Part shown: positions 17,684 through 26,582 of the stretch, in pieces
Numbering within the stretch: position 1 is the stretch's first letter
Layout: each line of letters begins with the position of its first letter
Assembly (NCBI GenBank): GCA_963734085.1
Contig: CAVTFT010000014.1
Coordinates: 248,001 to 312,000, forward strand
Reading direction: 5' to 3'
DNA: 64,000 nt
Source: CAIWHR01 sp963734085
GTDB lineage: Bacteria; Pseudomonadota; Gammaproteobacteria; Burkholderiales; Casimicrobiaceae
Notes under the pieces: generated by a model
Databases searched by the model: none
The model's input: only the letters and a program-made list of their open reading frames with translations
What the model was told of the DNA's origin: nothing
Translations under genes and position numbers: made by a program

Positions 17684-20440
17684 CTACCACGTGCTCCGCG
17701 TCTTGCCCTCGTTCGCGGTCGTGGTGAAGAAATAGACGAACCGATTGGCCAGCGTGTCGAAGGCGAAGCTGCTCACGTGCAGCGCCCCCGGAATCAGATT
17801 CACCGGTGACGAGCACGCGCCGACGCGGAACGTGCCTTCGGTGTCGGGTCCGACGCTGCTTCCTTTCAAAGCGACGGTCTTCACCGCTCCGAAAGGCGGG
17901 ACGGTCATCGTGATTGCATCGATTGACCCCGACCACCCCGGCCCCGCGGTATAAGTGAGCCCCGAGGCCGGGTAGCGCGCCACTTCGACGCACATCGCGT
18001 CGGCCGTCGTGTTCTCGACTTCGACGTGATAGTCGTAGCCCGCCGTCAGCCAGCGGCCGTAGATGGTCGCCTCACGCGCCCGGATCTTGAACTGTGACGC
18101 CTCGCCCGCCGACATCCGCGTCACTTTCACATACACCGGCCGCTTATTCTGCTGCATCCCCGCCGTCGGTAGCTCCGTCCGAAGCACGCAGCGGATGCCG
18201 TCGCCCGCGACGTCGACCGCCGGCGGCCGCGGTCCGTTCGCCGCCGTGCAGTCGACGCTCGCCTCGGGCGGTCCCGAGGTCCCGTCGACGTCGTAGATTC
18301 CCAGGGTTCCGATGGCATTCGCCGCAAGGTCGCCGTCGACGTCCGCTGTTTCGATCACGTACGTCTTGCCCGGCTCGACGCCGATCGCGAACCACTTCGT
18401 ATCGGGATACGGACCGAACGATTGCTTGAGCGACGTGCCGTCCGGTACCAGCAGTCTCGCGGGCGGGACAACCACATAGAAGACCATATTGGACGGCGAG
18501 CTGGCGGCGCCTGTCCCGACCGAGTTCGTCGCCTTCACGTTGCATGTGTACGGCGTGCCGCTGACGAGCCCCGTGACAGTGATCGGGCTCGCGCTTCCGA
18601 CCGCGGTGATCGATCCGGGATTGCACGTCACCGTGTAGCTCGTGATCGGTGTGCCCCCGGTATTCACGGGTGGGGTGAATGTCACCGTGATGCCGCCCGG
18701 AACCAGCGCCGCGGTGATGCCCGTCGGCGCGGCAGGCACGGTTGCGATCACGTTGAACGGCGCGCTGAGACCGCTGGTGAGCGCATCGCCGCTGGTGCGG
18801 TTGGCGCTGAGCGACGCGCCGATCTGCGCCGTATCGATCGTCACGCCATTTGCCGTGCAGGTGGTGGTGCCCGCCGTAAGCGTGCAGCTCGAAGTGCCGC
18901 CCAAGGCGCCGGTGCCGACGAGCCCCAGGCTCATACCGGAAGCCGCGATCACGGGCGCCGGCGTCGCGCCCACGTCGCGACTCTCGACGATGACGTTGAA
19001 TCCGGTGCCCGCCGTGACGGCGCTGCCACCGTTGACGGCGGTGATCGCAAGCTGCGTGGCGGGACCGACGACGAGCACGCTTGCGGGGAACGGGCGCGTT
19101 CCCATGGTTCCATCGCCCAGCTCGCCCTCGTTGTTCTGGCCCCAGCACTTCACGCCGACGCCACTGACCAGCGCGCACGTATGATTCTGTCCCGCCGCAA
19201 TCGCAAGGACGCCGTTGGTGAGACCGCTGACATCGACCGGCGTCAGCCGTTGCGTCGTCGTGCCGTCGCCGAGCTGTCCGTACGTGTTGAGCCCCCAGCA
19301 CTTGACGCCGCCGCCGGTCGTCAGCGCACAGGTGTGGGACAAGCCGGCGGAAATCGCGGCAACCCCGCTGGACAAACCGCTCACATTGACAGGCGCGAGA
19401 CGCTGCGTGTTCGAGCCGTCGCCAAGCTGTCCGTTGGTATTGAGGCCCCAACATTTGGCACCGCCAACGGTCGTTACAGCGCAGCTATGCGTAAGCCCGG
19501 TAGTGATGGCTGCAACGCCGCTGGTCAGGCCGCTGACGTCGACGGGCGTAAGCCGCGGCGACGTCGTCCCGTCCCCGACCGGGCCGTTGATATTGAATCC
19601 CCAGCACTTGACGCCGCCGCCGCTCGTCAGCGCGCACGAGTGAAACTGGCCGGCGGCGACCGATGTCGTGCCGCTGGTCAAGCCGCTGACGGACACGGGG
19701 GTCAAACGCTGCGTGTTCGACCCGTCCCCAAGCTGACCGGCGTCGTTCCTACCCCAGCACAGGGCACCGCCACCGCTTGTCACTGCGCAGGTATGGTCAC
19801 CACCCACGCTTGCGGCGATTACCGCGGTCGTTCCCAACCCGGAAACGTCGACCGGCGTCAGGCGCTGGAGCTTCGTCCCATCGCCGAGTTGACCTTGCGA
19901 GTTGTCGCCCCAGCACTTGCCGCCGCCGGCAACCAGCGCGCAGCTGTGGTTGTTTCCGGATGCGACGCCGGTTGCGCCGTTTGCGAGCCCGCTCGCGGTA
20001 ACCGGGACATCCGCATTGATCTGCGTACCGTCGCCGAGCTGGCCGGCAGCGTTGCCGCCCCAGCAGCGAATGCCGCCTCCAACCGTCCGCGAGCACGTAT
20101 GTGTTCCACCGCCGCTGATCAATGCCATCGCCGTCAAGCCGACGACGTCCACGGGAAGGCTCCGTTGCATTACGGAATTGTCGCCGAGCTGGCCGTTGCC
20201 GTTCGCACCCCAGCAAACCAGGCCGTTGCCAATCCGCACGCACGTGTGCAGCCCGCCCGCGACGACCGATGCTGCGCTCGCAACGCCCTGAACATCGGTC
20301 GGCGTGAGACGAGTGTTCGCGGAGGTTCCGTCGCCGACCTGCCCGTACGTGTTGTCGCCCCAGCACTTGAGGCCACCGCCGGTGATTGCTGCGCAAGTAT
20401 GGCCGTTACCGGCGGCGATTCCCGCCACACCAGCTCGCAA
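17684..20440 (-). CDS. RCC1-repeat protein, C-terminal fragment
   Basis: This 918-residue frame has nine RCC1-type blades of about 51 residues, each with HTCAL, GGGVKCWG, GQLGDG and VSGL elements. A beta-rich region with CTLTAGTTTC follows, then a fibronectin III-like domain (PAAPTGITAALVPGG, ITSYTVTC), and then the 260-residue domain shared with the gene at 16.7 kb. The apparent TTG start at 20440 is an artefact: the blade SGLAS/GVAGIAAG is split by one extra base at 20432 from the upstream fragment. The whole protein was probably exported. RCC1 propellers usually bind proteins; the partner is unknown. Confidence 0.85.
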   Translation of the reverse strand: MRAGVAGIAAGNGHTCAAITGGGLKCWGDNTYGQVGDGTSANTRLTPTDVQGVASAASVVAGGLHTCVRIGNGLVCWGANGNGQLGDNSVMQRSLPVDVVGLTAMALISGGGTHTCSRTVGGGIRCWGGNAAGQLGDGTQINADVPVTASGLANGATGVASGNNHSCALVAGGGKCWGDNSQGQLGDGTKLQRLTPVDVSGLGTTAVIAASVGGDHTCAVTSGGGALCWGRNDAGQLGDGSNTQRLTPVSVSGLTSGTTSVAAGQFHSCALTSGGGVKCWGFNINGPVGDGTTSPRLTPVDVSGLTSGVAAITTGLTHSCAVTTVGGAKCWGLNTNGQLGDGSNTQRLAPVNVSGLSSGVAAISAGLSHTCALTTGGGVKCWGLNTYGQLGDGTTTQRLTPVDVSGLTNGVLAIAAGQNHTCALVSGVGVKCWGQNNEGELGDGTMGTRPFPASVLVVGPATQLAITAVNGGSAVTAGTGFNVIVESRDVGATPAPVIAASGMSLGLVGTGALGGTSSCTLTAGTTTCTANGVTIDTAQIGASLSANRTSGDALTSGLSAPFNVIATVPAAPTGITAALVPGGITVTFTPPVNTGGTPITSYTVTCNPGSITAVGSASPITVTGLVSGTPYTCNVKATNSVGTGAASSPSNMVFYVVVPPARLLVPDGTSLKQSFGPYPDTKWFAIGVEPGKTYVIETADVDGDLAANAIGTLGIYDVDGTSGPPEASVDCTAANGPRPPAVDVAGDGIRCVLRTELPTAGMQQNKRPVYVKVTRMSAGEASQFKIRAREATIYGRWLTAGYDYHVEVENTTADAMCVEVARYPASGLTYTAGPGWSGSIDAITMTVPPFGAVKTVALKGSSVGPDTEGTFRVGACSSPVNLIPGALHVSSFAFDTLANRFVYFFTTTANEGKTRSTW

Positions 20441-21206
20441 GTCCGCTCACGGCGACCGGAACTGGTCGCTGCGTCGTCGAGTTGTCGCCGATTTGCCCAT
20501 AGCCGTTCCAGCCCCAGCACTTCACGCCGCCACCGACGAGCGCGCAGCTGTGGTATTGGCCCACGGCGATGGCGTTGGCGCCGCTCGTCAGACCGCTGAC
20601 GTCGACAGGGGCCGTGCGTTGCGCCGTCGTGTTGTCGCCGATCTGGCCGAAAGTGTTTCCACCCCAGCACTTCACCCCGCCGCCGGTCGTCAGCGCACAC
20701 GTATGCGACGCACCGGCGTCGACTGCGGTCACTCCGCTGCTCAAGCCGGTGACGTCGACCGGCGCATTTCGCTGTGCGGTGGTGCTGTCGCCGATCTGAC
20801 CGGTGCTGTTCATCCCCCAGCACTTGACACCTCCGGCGTTGGTGATCGCGCACGTATGATTGTCGCCAGCCGCAATGGCTTTCACACCGCTCGTCAACCC
20901 GCTAACATCCACCGGCGTCAATCGCTGCACGGTCGTCGTGTCGCCGAGCTGGCCGGTGGCGTTCGCACCCCAGCACTTGACGCCGCCGCCGGTCGTCAAC
21001 GCGCAGGAGTGGCTGGCGCCGGTGACGATCGTCGCAACGCCGCTGCCAAGGCCGCTGACATCGACGGCGGCGAGCCGCTGCGTCGTCGAGTTGTCCCCAG
21101 CTGGCCGCTGTCGTTCGCGCCCCAGCACTTGACGCTGCCTCCGACGACAGCACAGGTGTGCGATCCGCCCGCGGACATCTGCTTCACTGCAGCCTGGCCA
21201 GCTCAC
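20406..21206 (-). CDS. RCC1-repeat protein, middle fragment
   Basis: This frame carries four complete RCC1 blades plus the end of a fifth, whose beginning (SHTCAVVGGSVKCWGANDSG) lies in another frame near 21.1 kb. A missing base in the CCCC run at 21095-21098 explains that break. The first 35 residues of this frame (MSWPGCSEAD...) are out-of-frame translation. It is joined in the ancestral gene to the fragments at 17684-20440 and 21266-22390. Confidence 0.75.
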   Translation of the reverse strand: MSWPGCSEADVRGRIAHLCCRRRQRQVLGRERQRPAGDNSTTQRLAAVDVSGLGSGVATIVTGASHSCALTTGGGVKCWGANATGQLGDTTTVQRLTPVDVSGLTSGVKAIAAGDNHTCAITNAGGVKCWGMNSTGQIGDSTTAQRNAPVDVTGLSSGVTAVDAGASHTCALTTGGGVKCWGGNTFGQIGDNTTAQRTAPVDVSGLTSGANAIAVGQYHSCALVGGGVKCWGWNGYGQIGDNSTTQRPVPVAVSGLASWCGGNRRR

Positions 21207-21265
21207 GAGAACCGGTAGTCAACCGCCGGCTCGTGCCGTTGTCGCCAAGCTGCCCGACCGAGTCG

Positions 21266-22390
21266 TCACCCCAGCAGACGACGGAACCGCCGGATGATCA
21301 GTGCGCACGTGTGCCGCGCGCCTGCGACGATCGACGTGATGCCGCTCGTCAGGCTCGGGACACTCACCGGCGCCCATCGATCCGCGAACGTCCCATCGCC
21401 CAGCTCGCCGTATTGATTCAGGCCCCAGCACTGCACGCCGCTTCCGGTCAGGCGCGCGCACGCGTGCGATGCGCCCGCCGTGATGGACGCCACGCCACTG
21501 GTCAGACCGGTGACGTCGACCGGCGTGAGACGTTGGGTCTGCGTGCTGTCGCCGAGCTGTCCGTTGCTGTTGAGGCCCCAGCACTTGACGCCTCCGCTCA
21601 CTAGCGCGCAGGTATGGGTGTATCCGGCAGCCACTGCGGTGGCACCACTTGCGATGCCGCTGACGGCGACCGGCGCCGGTCGTTGCGTATTCGTGTTGTC
21701 GCCGAGCTGACCGTTGCTGTTGAATCCCCAGCATTTGACAAGTCCGGCACTCGTCACTGCACACGTATGGAATTCACCGGCCGTGATGGCAACTACCCCG
21801 CTAGAAAGTCCGGAGACGTTGACCGGCGTCGATCGCTGGGTCGTCGTGTTATCGCCGAGCTGGCCATTGTTGTTGACGCCCCAGCACTTCACACCGCCGC
21901 CGCTGGTAAGCGCGCACGTGTGTGCGCCGCCGGCGGCGATGGCAATGACGCCACTCGCGAGCCCGCTCACGGCAACCGGCGTGAGCCGCTGCAGAAGGCT
22001 GCCGTCCCCGAGCTGGCCGCCGCCGTTGTTTCCCCAGCATTTGACGGCTCCGCCGGTGACAATTGCGCAGGAGTGATAATCGCCGACGGCAACGGCCACG
22101 ACGCCGGTGGCGACGGCGACGGTCGTGATACCGGTGGTTAGACCGCTCACCTGAACGGGAGTCAGCGCCGTCGTGGTCGTGAACCGTCGCCCAACTGGCC
22201 AAAGTGTTGTCCCCCCAGCATTTGGCGCCGCCGCCCGCGACCGCACAGTGTGCTGGCTGCCGGAGCCTGCAGCGATCGCCGTCGCGCCGGAGAACGGCAC
22301 AAAGGCATGCGCAAGCGTAGCCAAGCCGCAGAGGGTCGCTATGGCGAGGAGTTGGAAGAGGATGACGCGGAGGGTAGGGCCATCCCGCAA
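21266..22390 (-). CDS. RCC1-repeat protein, N-terminal fragment with signal peptide
   Basis: From TTG 22390 the product starts with a hydrophobic export signal (LFQLLAIATLCGLATLAHAF). Six blades are readable in this frame or nearly so, and the seventh (CWGDDSVGQLG) is displaced by a break near 21290. The first blade (CAVAGGGAKCWGDNTL, GQLGDGS) is spread over three frames at 22190-22260. The start is uncertain because of this disorder. Together the three fragments describe one secreted protein of about 1,500 residues. Confidence 0.7.
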   Translation of the reverse strand: MRDGPTLRVILFQLLAIATLCGLATLAHAFVPFSGATAIAAGSGSQHTVRSRAAAPNAGGTTLWPVGRRFTTTTALTPVQVSGLTTGITTVAVATGVVAVAVGDYHSCAIVTGGAVKCWGNNGGGQLGDGSLLQRLTPVAVSGLASGVIAIAAGGAHTCALTSGGGVKCWGVNNNGQLGDNTTTQRSTPVNVSGLSSGVVAITAGEFHTCAVTSAGLVKCWGFNSNGQLGDNTNTQRPAPVAVSGIASGATAVAAGYTHTCALVSGGVKCWGLNSNGQLGDSTQTQRLTPVDVTGLTSGVASITAGASHACARLTGSGVQCWGLNQYGELGDGTFADRWAPVSVPSLTSGITSIVAGARHTCALIIRRFRRLLG

Positions 22391-22790
22391 GGCGACCCAT
22401 GTGGTGCACGAAGGCGGTTTGCGCAACGACCCCGCGAATTCGCCAGTCGAATAGCGAAGCTCGCAAGCCGAGTACCCGTTCTCGCACGGCAGATGAATCC
22501 CGCTCACGTCGGACCGCTCCCTGCGTTTGTTGTCGTTGCGAGCGCGAACCGCCACCAGCGGTGGCTCGCGCTGTAAAGTTGTCAGCAACAACTGTGCCAT
22601 TCTGCCTCGGCGAAGGTCGCTAGCGGACGCACTGAAAGAGCGATGGGTCGGCGCCGCTCCGCCAGCGGCGGGAGTCGAGGGAAACGGTGCCGCCGGTCCG
22701 CTGATCATGCCGACCGACGTGTCATGCTGTTGTGCAGAACAGCTGTCGCGTGCAACGGCAGCCAGATGACCTTTGGCGCTCGCGTATGCG
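22391..22790. other. Intergenic region between RCC1 gene and radC 3' part
   Basis: These 400 bp upstream of the RCC1 gene show no coding region with recognisable features on either strand. They must hold the promoter of the RCC1 gene, but no clear -35/-10 pair was identified. Confidence 0.35.
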
Positions 22791-22952
22791 CTAGAGCAGT
22801 CCCCGCTCCGCGAACGACGTAAGGCGGCCGCCGGCGACGACAAAATGGTCAAGCGTGCGGATGTCGACCAGCGCGAGCGCCTGTTTCAGCGCCTGCGTCA
22901 GCAGTTCGTCCGCGCGCGAGGGTTCCGCAACACCGGACGGGTGGTTATGCGC
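22791..22952 (-). pseudogene. radC: radC 3' part, separated by RIT element
   Basis: The segment encodes AHNHPSGVAEPSRADELL to the C-terminus GLL, i.e. the JAMM/MPN+ metal-binding motif HxHPSG and the last 50 or so residues of RadC. The first 176 codons lie 3.6 kb away at 26577-27110. Removing the intervening element restores MIFAHNHPSG in frame, for a normal length of 229 residues. On its own it has no start. Confidence 0.9.
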
Positions 22953-22976
22953 GTTTTGTGCCCGGGATCGTTTTGT
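22947..22976 (+). repeat. RIT left inverted repeat
   Basis: The 30-bp repeat starts ATGCGCGTTTTGTGCCCGGG and ends TCGTTTTGT. It contains GTTTTGT twice and is the exact reverse complement of 26529-26558. Confidence 0.92.
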
Positions 22977-23154
22977 GGCCCTGGCGGCTTGGTTCTTTGA
23001 TTTCACGGCAATGTTGCGTCGTCGCGGTCACATAACGGGGTTCGAAGGCCATGCGGTTGATGGATGCCACGACTTCGGATAGATGGTTGCTTGTTGAGCT
23101 TGGCCGGTGCCGCGCGCATCGCTGTGGGCCATGATCGCGGCACCGAAGTGGCGT

Positions 23155-24168
23155 CTAAAGCGATGCCAGCCAACTCATGAGTGCTGCGTCGTCATGCCAT
23201 CCCGGTTTGCGAGGCCGAGCAGCCGTCGATGTCGGTGGTTCACACAGCTTCAAGGCTTCCTCCTTCATCCGTACTGTGATTTCGGCATACCGGTTGGTGG
23301 TGTTCAGACTCACATGCCCCAGCCAGCCTCGGATCACGTTAACCTCGACGCCGGATTCGAGCAGGTGGACGGCCGTTGTGTGCCGGACCACATGAGGCGT
23401 AATCCGCCGTCGCTGTGGCACTGATGGCGCCTGCTCGAGGACGGCGGCGTGCTGGCGTACGCGCTTGTAGATCCCGAAGCGCGTCAGGGGCTCGCCCGTC
23501 GCGGCGGTGAACACCGCAGCCTGCGGATCGCTGGCACATCGCTCGGCGAGGAGCTGGCGCAGCGCGCTGGCCGTCTGCTCCCATAGCGGGCAGGTTCGCC
23601 ACTTGCCACCCTTGCCCAGCAGCCGAACCTGGGGTTGAGCGGTCAGGACGAGTTGTTCAACCCGCAGGCCCGCGACCTCCCCGACCCGAGCACCGGTGTT
23701 GTAGAGGAACAGCAGGAGTGTACGGTCGCGTAACGCAAGCCGGCCGCGATCGGGCAAGTGGTCGAACAGCGTCTGAACCTCGTCGCGCGCCATGAAGCGC
23801 GTCTCCGGCAAGGCCGATCGCTTCACGGGAATGGCGGCTACTTGCCCGCACACGTGAAGCATCTCGGGCACTCGGCGCCCCACGTACTCGTAGAACGTGT
23901 GCAATGCGGCCAGGCGCTGGTTGCGAGTTGAGATGCCATTGTGACGCGTCTGCTCAAGCTCCCGAAGGAAGCCGAGCACGCGCTCGAAGCCAAGGTCATC
24001 GAAGCTCAACTGGCTGACCCCACGCTTGGTCTGTGCGGACGCGAACGTCAGGAACAGCCGCATCGCGTCGCGGTAGCTGCCAATCGAGCCAGGCCGCAGG
24101 CCCTTCTGCTGCGGCAGGTAGTCGAGGAAGAAGCTGTAGACGAGGGAGCCGAAGGTAGGGGCCGTCAT
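23155..24168 (-). CDS. Tyrosine recombinase, third gene of RIT trio
   Basis: The 337-residue protein has an N-terminal SAM-like core-binding domain and a C-terminal catalytic domain. Visible catalytic residues are the Arg in TGARVGEVAGL, the Lys in GKGGKWRT, HVVRH, the Gly-His in LGHVSLNTTNRYAEI, and the Tyr nucleophile in the same stretch. The start overlaps the previous gene's stop (ATGA). In RIT elements all three recombinases are thought to act together on the element ends. Confidence 0.92.
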   Translation of the reverse strand: MTAPTFGSLVYSFFLDYLPQQKGLRPGSIGSYRDAMRLFLTFASAQTKRGVSQLSFDDLGFERVLGFLRELEQTRHNGISTRNQRLAALHTFYEYVGRRVPEMLHVCGQVAAIPVKRSALPETRFMARDEVQTLFDHLPDRGRLALRDRTLLLFLYNTGARVGEVAGLRVEQLVLTAQPQVRLLGKGGKWRTCPLWEQTASALRQLLAERCASDPQAAVFTAATGEPLTRFGIYKRVRQHAAVLEQAPSVPQRRRITPHVVRHTTAVHLLESGVEVNVIRGWLGHVSLNTTNRYAEITVRMKEEALKLCEPPTSTAARPRKPGWHDDAALMSWLASL

Positions 24169-25154
24169 GACGGTACCTCCCCCAGCGTCGGCGCAAACGA
24201 CGCGAAGCGGCGATTGGCCTCCTGCAACAGTTCGCTCGTGATGGTTAGGTAGACAGCCGTACTCGCCGGGTTGACATGCCCAAGGAACGTCGAGAGGTGA
24301 TTGAGCTTGGTGGCGGGTGCCACCCCCTCACGGTACCAGCGCAGCAAGGTGCGAACGGCGAAGGTGTGCCGCAGCCCGTGCACGCGTGGACCGGAGGTCC
24401 CGGCCGGCACAGCGAGTGCCAGGCATGGCAGCAAGTCATCGCGGAACGTATTGCGGATAGTGTTGGTGCTCACTGGGCTCCTGCCATTCCACGAGAACAG
24501 CGGCGCACTGTCGGCGCAGGGCCAGTCCATGCGCTCGCGAAGTTGAAGATAGGCGCGAACGCGAGCTGCTAGCCGCGGGCCGAAGGGCACCAGCCGGCTC
24601 TTGCCGAACTTGCTGTCGCGGATCTGCAGAACGTCGCGCTCCAGATCGACGTCGCCATACTGCAAGCGCGAGACCTCGCCGATGCGTAGCCCCAGCCCGG
24701 CGAGCAGGGCGAAGATGGTCTCGTAGGTCGGCCCGCGCATGCGGCTGCGAGGGTTGTCTGGCAGCAGTGCGGCTTCGGCCAACAAGCGCTTGATGACGGC
24801 GGGCTCGAACAGGAATGGCAAGCGCCGAGCGGTCTCCCGCCGTGGCCGTAGTTGCAGCGGCGAGGTCGGTATTGCCTGCTGGCTGACGCTCCAGTCGAAG
24901 AGCCTTCGCACCACACCCAGCAGGTGGTTGTAACTCCTGGGATTGACGCGCTCGCGTGAGGCCAGGAATTGCTCCAAACACTCGCCGGTGATGTCGTCCA
25001 TGCTGCCGATGCGCTGTTCGACCAGGAACCGGTCCAGCAGGCGCAGCATGCGATCCTCGGAGGCGAACTTGCAGCCCAGGGCCCGCTTGGTGGCCAAGTA
25101 CTGCTCGATCTGGCCCGCCAGCGGACTATGGAATCCATCCCATGCCGTTCTCAT
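24165..25154 (-). CDS. Tyrosine recombinase, second gene of RIT trio
   Basis: The 329-residue recombinase has a SAM-like N-terminal domain and the catalytic set GLGLRIGEVSRL (Arg), SKFGKSRLV (Lys), HGLRHTFA (His-x-x-Arg) and LGHVNPASTAVYLT (His and Tyr nucleophile). It overlaps the genes on both sides by 4 bp, so all three are translated from one message. Confidence 0.92.
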   Translation of the reverse strand: MRTAWDGFHSPLAGQIEQYLATKRALGCKFASEDRMLRLLDRFLVEQRIGSMDDITGECLEQFLASRERVNPRSYNHLLGVVRRLFDWSVSQQAIPTSPLQLRPRRETARRLPFLFEPAVIKRLLAEAALLPDNPRSRMRGPTYETIFALLAGLGLRIGEVSRLQYGDVDLERDVLQIRDSKFGKSRLVPFGPRLAARVRAYLQLRERMDWPCADSAPLFSWNGRSPVSTNTIRNTFRDDLLPCLALAVPAGTSGPRVHGLRHTFAVRTLLRWYREGVAPATKLNHLSTFLGHVNPASTAVYLTITSELLQEANRRFASFAPTLGEVPS

Positions 25155-26413
25155 AGCGCCTCCTCGGCATCGCCAAGGACGAGCTGGCGCAGCCGGTGCA
25201 AGGCGACCTTGGCGTAGACCAGCGTCGATTCCTCGCGGCGATGGCCAACGAAGTCCCCGATGACCTTGAATGACACATCGGCGTCCACCAGACGCTGCAC
25301 GCAGGTGTGGCGCAAGGTGTGGGAACCGGCTCGCGGGACCTTGATACCGACGGCGTGCAAGCGCGAAGCCACCTGACTGGAAACGGTCCAGTGGGACATC
25401 GGCGAGTAAGGTGTCTTCGTGACCAGGAAGAGATGGCGATCGTCCACTTCGGGGCGGCCAGCGCGAAGGTACTCGATGATGGCATCGCCGACCGTTGCCG
25501 ACAGCGGGTAGACGGTCGAGTGTCCGCCCTTGCGCGTCGGCACTCGAAGTTGTGCCTGCTTCCAGTCGAGGTCGTCCAGTTGCATTGCGGCGATCTCGCG
25601 CGCGCGAAGGCCGTAGCTCACGAGCAGGAGCAGCAGTGCGTAGTCACGCTTGCCTATTGCCGAGCGGCGATCCACGCCGTCCAAGACCCGCTGCACGTCG
25701 GCCCACGCAATCGCACGGGGGATGGAAGCCTGCTTGTAGCCTCGTCCCCGAGTTACCGACCGGCTGAGGTCTGTCGGAATGATGTCTTGCCGATGGACGT
25801 AGCGCAGAAACACACGCAGAGTGCCGGTGCAACCTTGCATACCAAGCGCACCCAGGCGCTGTGCGCGCTCCGTTAAGAACGTGCTGATCAGCGGTGGCGA
25901 GATCGCCGGCAGATCGCTGACGCCTGCGCGCTCAAGGTAGGCCTCGAATACCCTGAGGTTGTGCACGTAGCTGTGAATCGTCGTCTGCCGTAGCCCCCGT
26001 TCCTCGCTCAGGTAGGGGAAGAAGCCTGGAGCACGGTCCCGGAACGGCAAGACCACCCGACGGACGCTTCCGACAAAATCGGGAAGGACCAGCCGGAGCA
26101 TCTGTTCGACCGGGACGCGTGCGTTCGCGTGGACGGCGGCTCTGTCTTGTTGCGTTCGGCACCAGGCGCCCCGCGTACTCATCCAATGATGAACGAACGC
26201 GTCGATCTGGGCGGGTAGGTCCTCCAACGCGCTTGCGCCGCGCGCGACAGCGAAGTCATTGAACTGAACCAACGACTGAACGTGCCGCTTGATGGTGGCC
26301 GTCGCTGCTCGTCGCTCGTCGAGCCACTTGACGTAATGGTCAATGGACGGGCCCAGCCATAGTGCGCGAATGCGGTCGGCCGTCCGAGGCAGAGCAAAGT
26401 GTCGTTCCAGCAT
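25151..26413 (-). CDS. Tyrosine recombinase, first gene of RIT trio
   Basis: The 420-residue protein is the longest of the three, with an extra N-terminal region before the core-binding domain. Catalytic elements are SYGLRAREIAAM (Arg), TRKGGHSTVYPL (Lys), HTLRHTCVQ and FVGHRREESTLVYAK (His, Tyr). A strong ribosome site CAGGAG precedes the ATG by 6 bases. The 115 bp between this start and the inverted repeat must hold the element's promoter. Confidence 0.92.
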   Translation of the reverse strand: MLERHFALPRTADRIRALWLGPSIDHYVKWLDERRAATATIKRHVQSLVQFNDFAVARGASALEDLPAQIDAFVHHWMSTRGAWCRTQQDRAAVHANARVPVEQMLRLVLPDFVGSVRRVVLPFRDRAPGFFPYLSEERGLRQTTIHSYVHNLRVFEAYLERAGVSDLPAISPPLISTFLTERAQRLGALGMQGCTGTLRVFLRYVHRQDIIPTDLSRSVTRGRGYKQASIPRAIAWADVQRVLDGVDRRSAIGKRDYALLLLLVSYGLRAREIAAMQLDDLDWKQAQLRVPTRKGGHSTVYPLSATVGDAIIEYLRAGRPEVDDRHLFLVTKTPYSPMSHWTVSSQVASRLHAVGIKVPRAGSHTLRHTCVQRLVDADVSFKVIGDFVGHRREESTLVYAKVALHRLRQLVLGDAEEAL

Positions 26414-26528
26414 AACAATCTCCTGTCTACGAGGTGGAAGGAGACCGTATGCTCTGCCATCTGGCGCCGTTATGTGTCCTCAGCCGGCCAATTGCTCTAC
26501 GAAATCAATGACCCCGATCGTCACCGCA

Positions 26529-26558
26529 ACAAAACGATCCCGGGCACAAAACGCGCAT
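26529..26558 (-). repeat. RIT right inverted repeat
   Basis: This is the exact reverse complement of 22947-22976. It is followed outward by 18 bp (26559-26576) that are absent at the left end, and then by the radC-proximal ATGCGC. Confidence 0.92.
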
Positions 26559-26582
26559 TTTGTTCCGCGCAACAAAATGCGC
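26553..26582. promoter_or_regulatory. Candidate recombinase core site, 12-6-12 palindrome
   Basis: GCGCATTTTGTT (26553-26564) and AACAAAATGCGC (26571-26582) are perfect inverted arms around CCGCGC. A 12-bp arm, 6-bp spacer, 12-bp arm layout is typical of tyrosine recombinase crossover sites such as dif. It spans the element-radC junction. Confidence 0.6.

Larger units (their letters stand above)
22947..26582 (-). mobile_element. Recombinase-in-trio (RIT) element inserted in radC
   Basis: The element carries three consecutive tyrosine recombinase genes overlapping by 4 bp, in the order and sizes known for RIT elements (about 420, 330 and 340 aa). It is bounded by perfect 30-bp inverted repeats at 22947-22976 and 26529-26558 and by a direct repeat ATGCGC (22947-22952 and 26577-26582). 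Excising one repeat plus the interior (3,630 bp) rebuilds radC exactly. Inverted subterminal CACATAACGG copies lie near 23029 and 26470. No cargo genes are present. Confidence 0.92.

Noticed and set aside
18422..20599. A long open frame on the plus strand opposite the RCC1 gene
   Set aside because: It is Arg/Ala/Gly-rich and repeats with the same period as the RCC1 blades on the other strand, so it is a by-product of the repeat and GC content. The minus-strand reading gives recognisable domains.
17684..22390. Direct repeats of about 150 bp considered as CRISPR or a tandem satellite
   Set aside because: The period equals 51 codons and the variation follows codon positions of RCC1 blades; there are no short identical repeats with unique spacers and no cas genes.
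23036..23052. GGTTCGAAGGC stretch resembling a tRNA T-loop as an integration site
   Set aside because: No cloverleaf can be built around it, and the element's insertion site is clearly radC.
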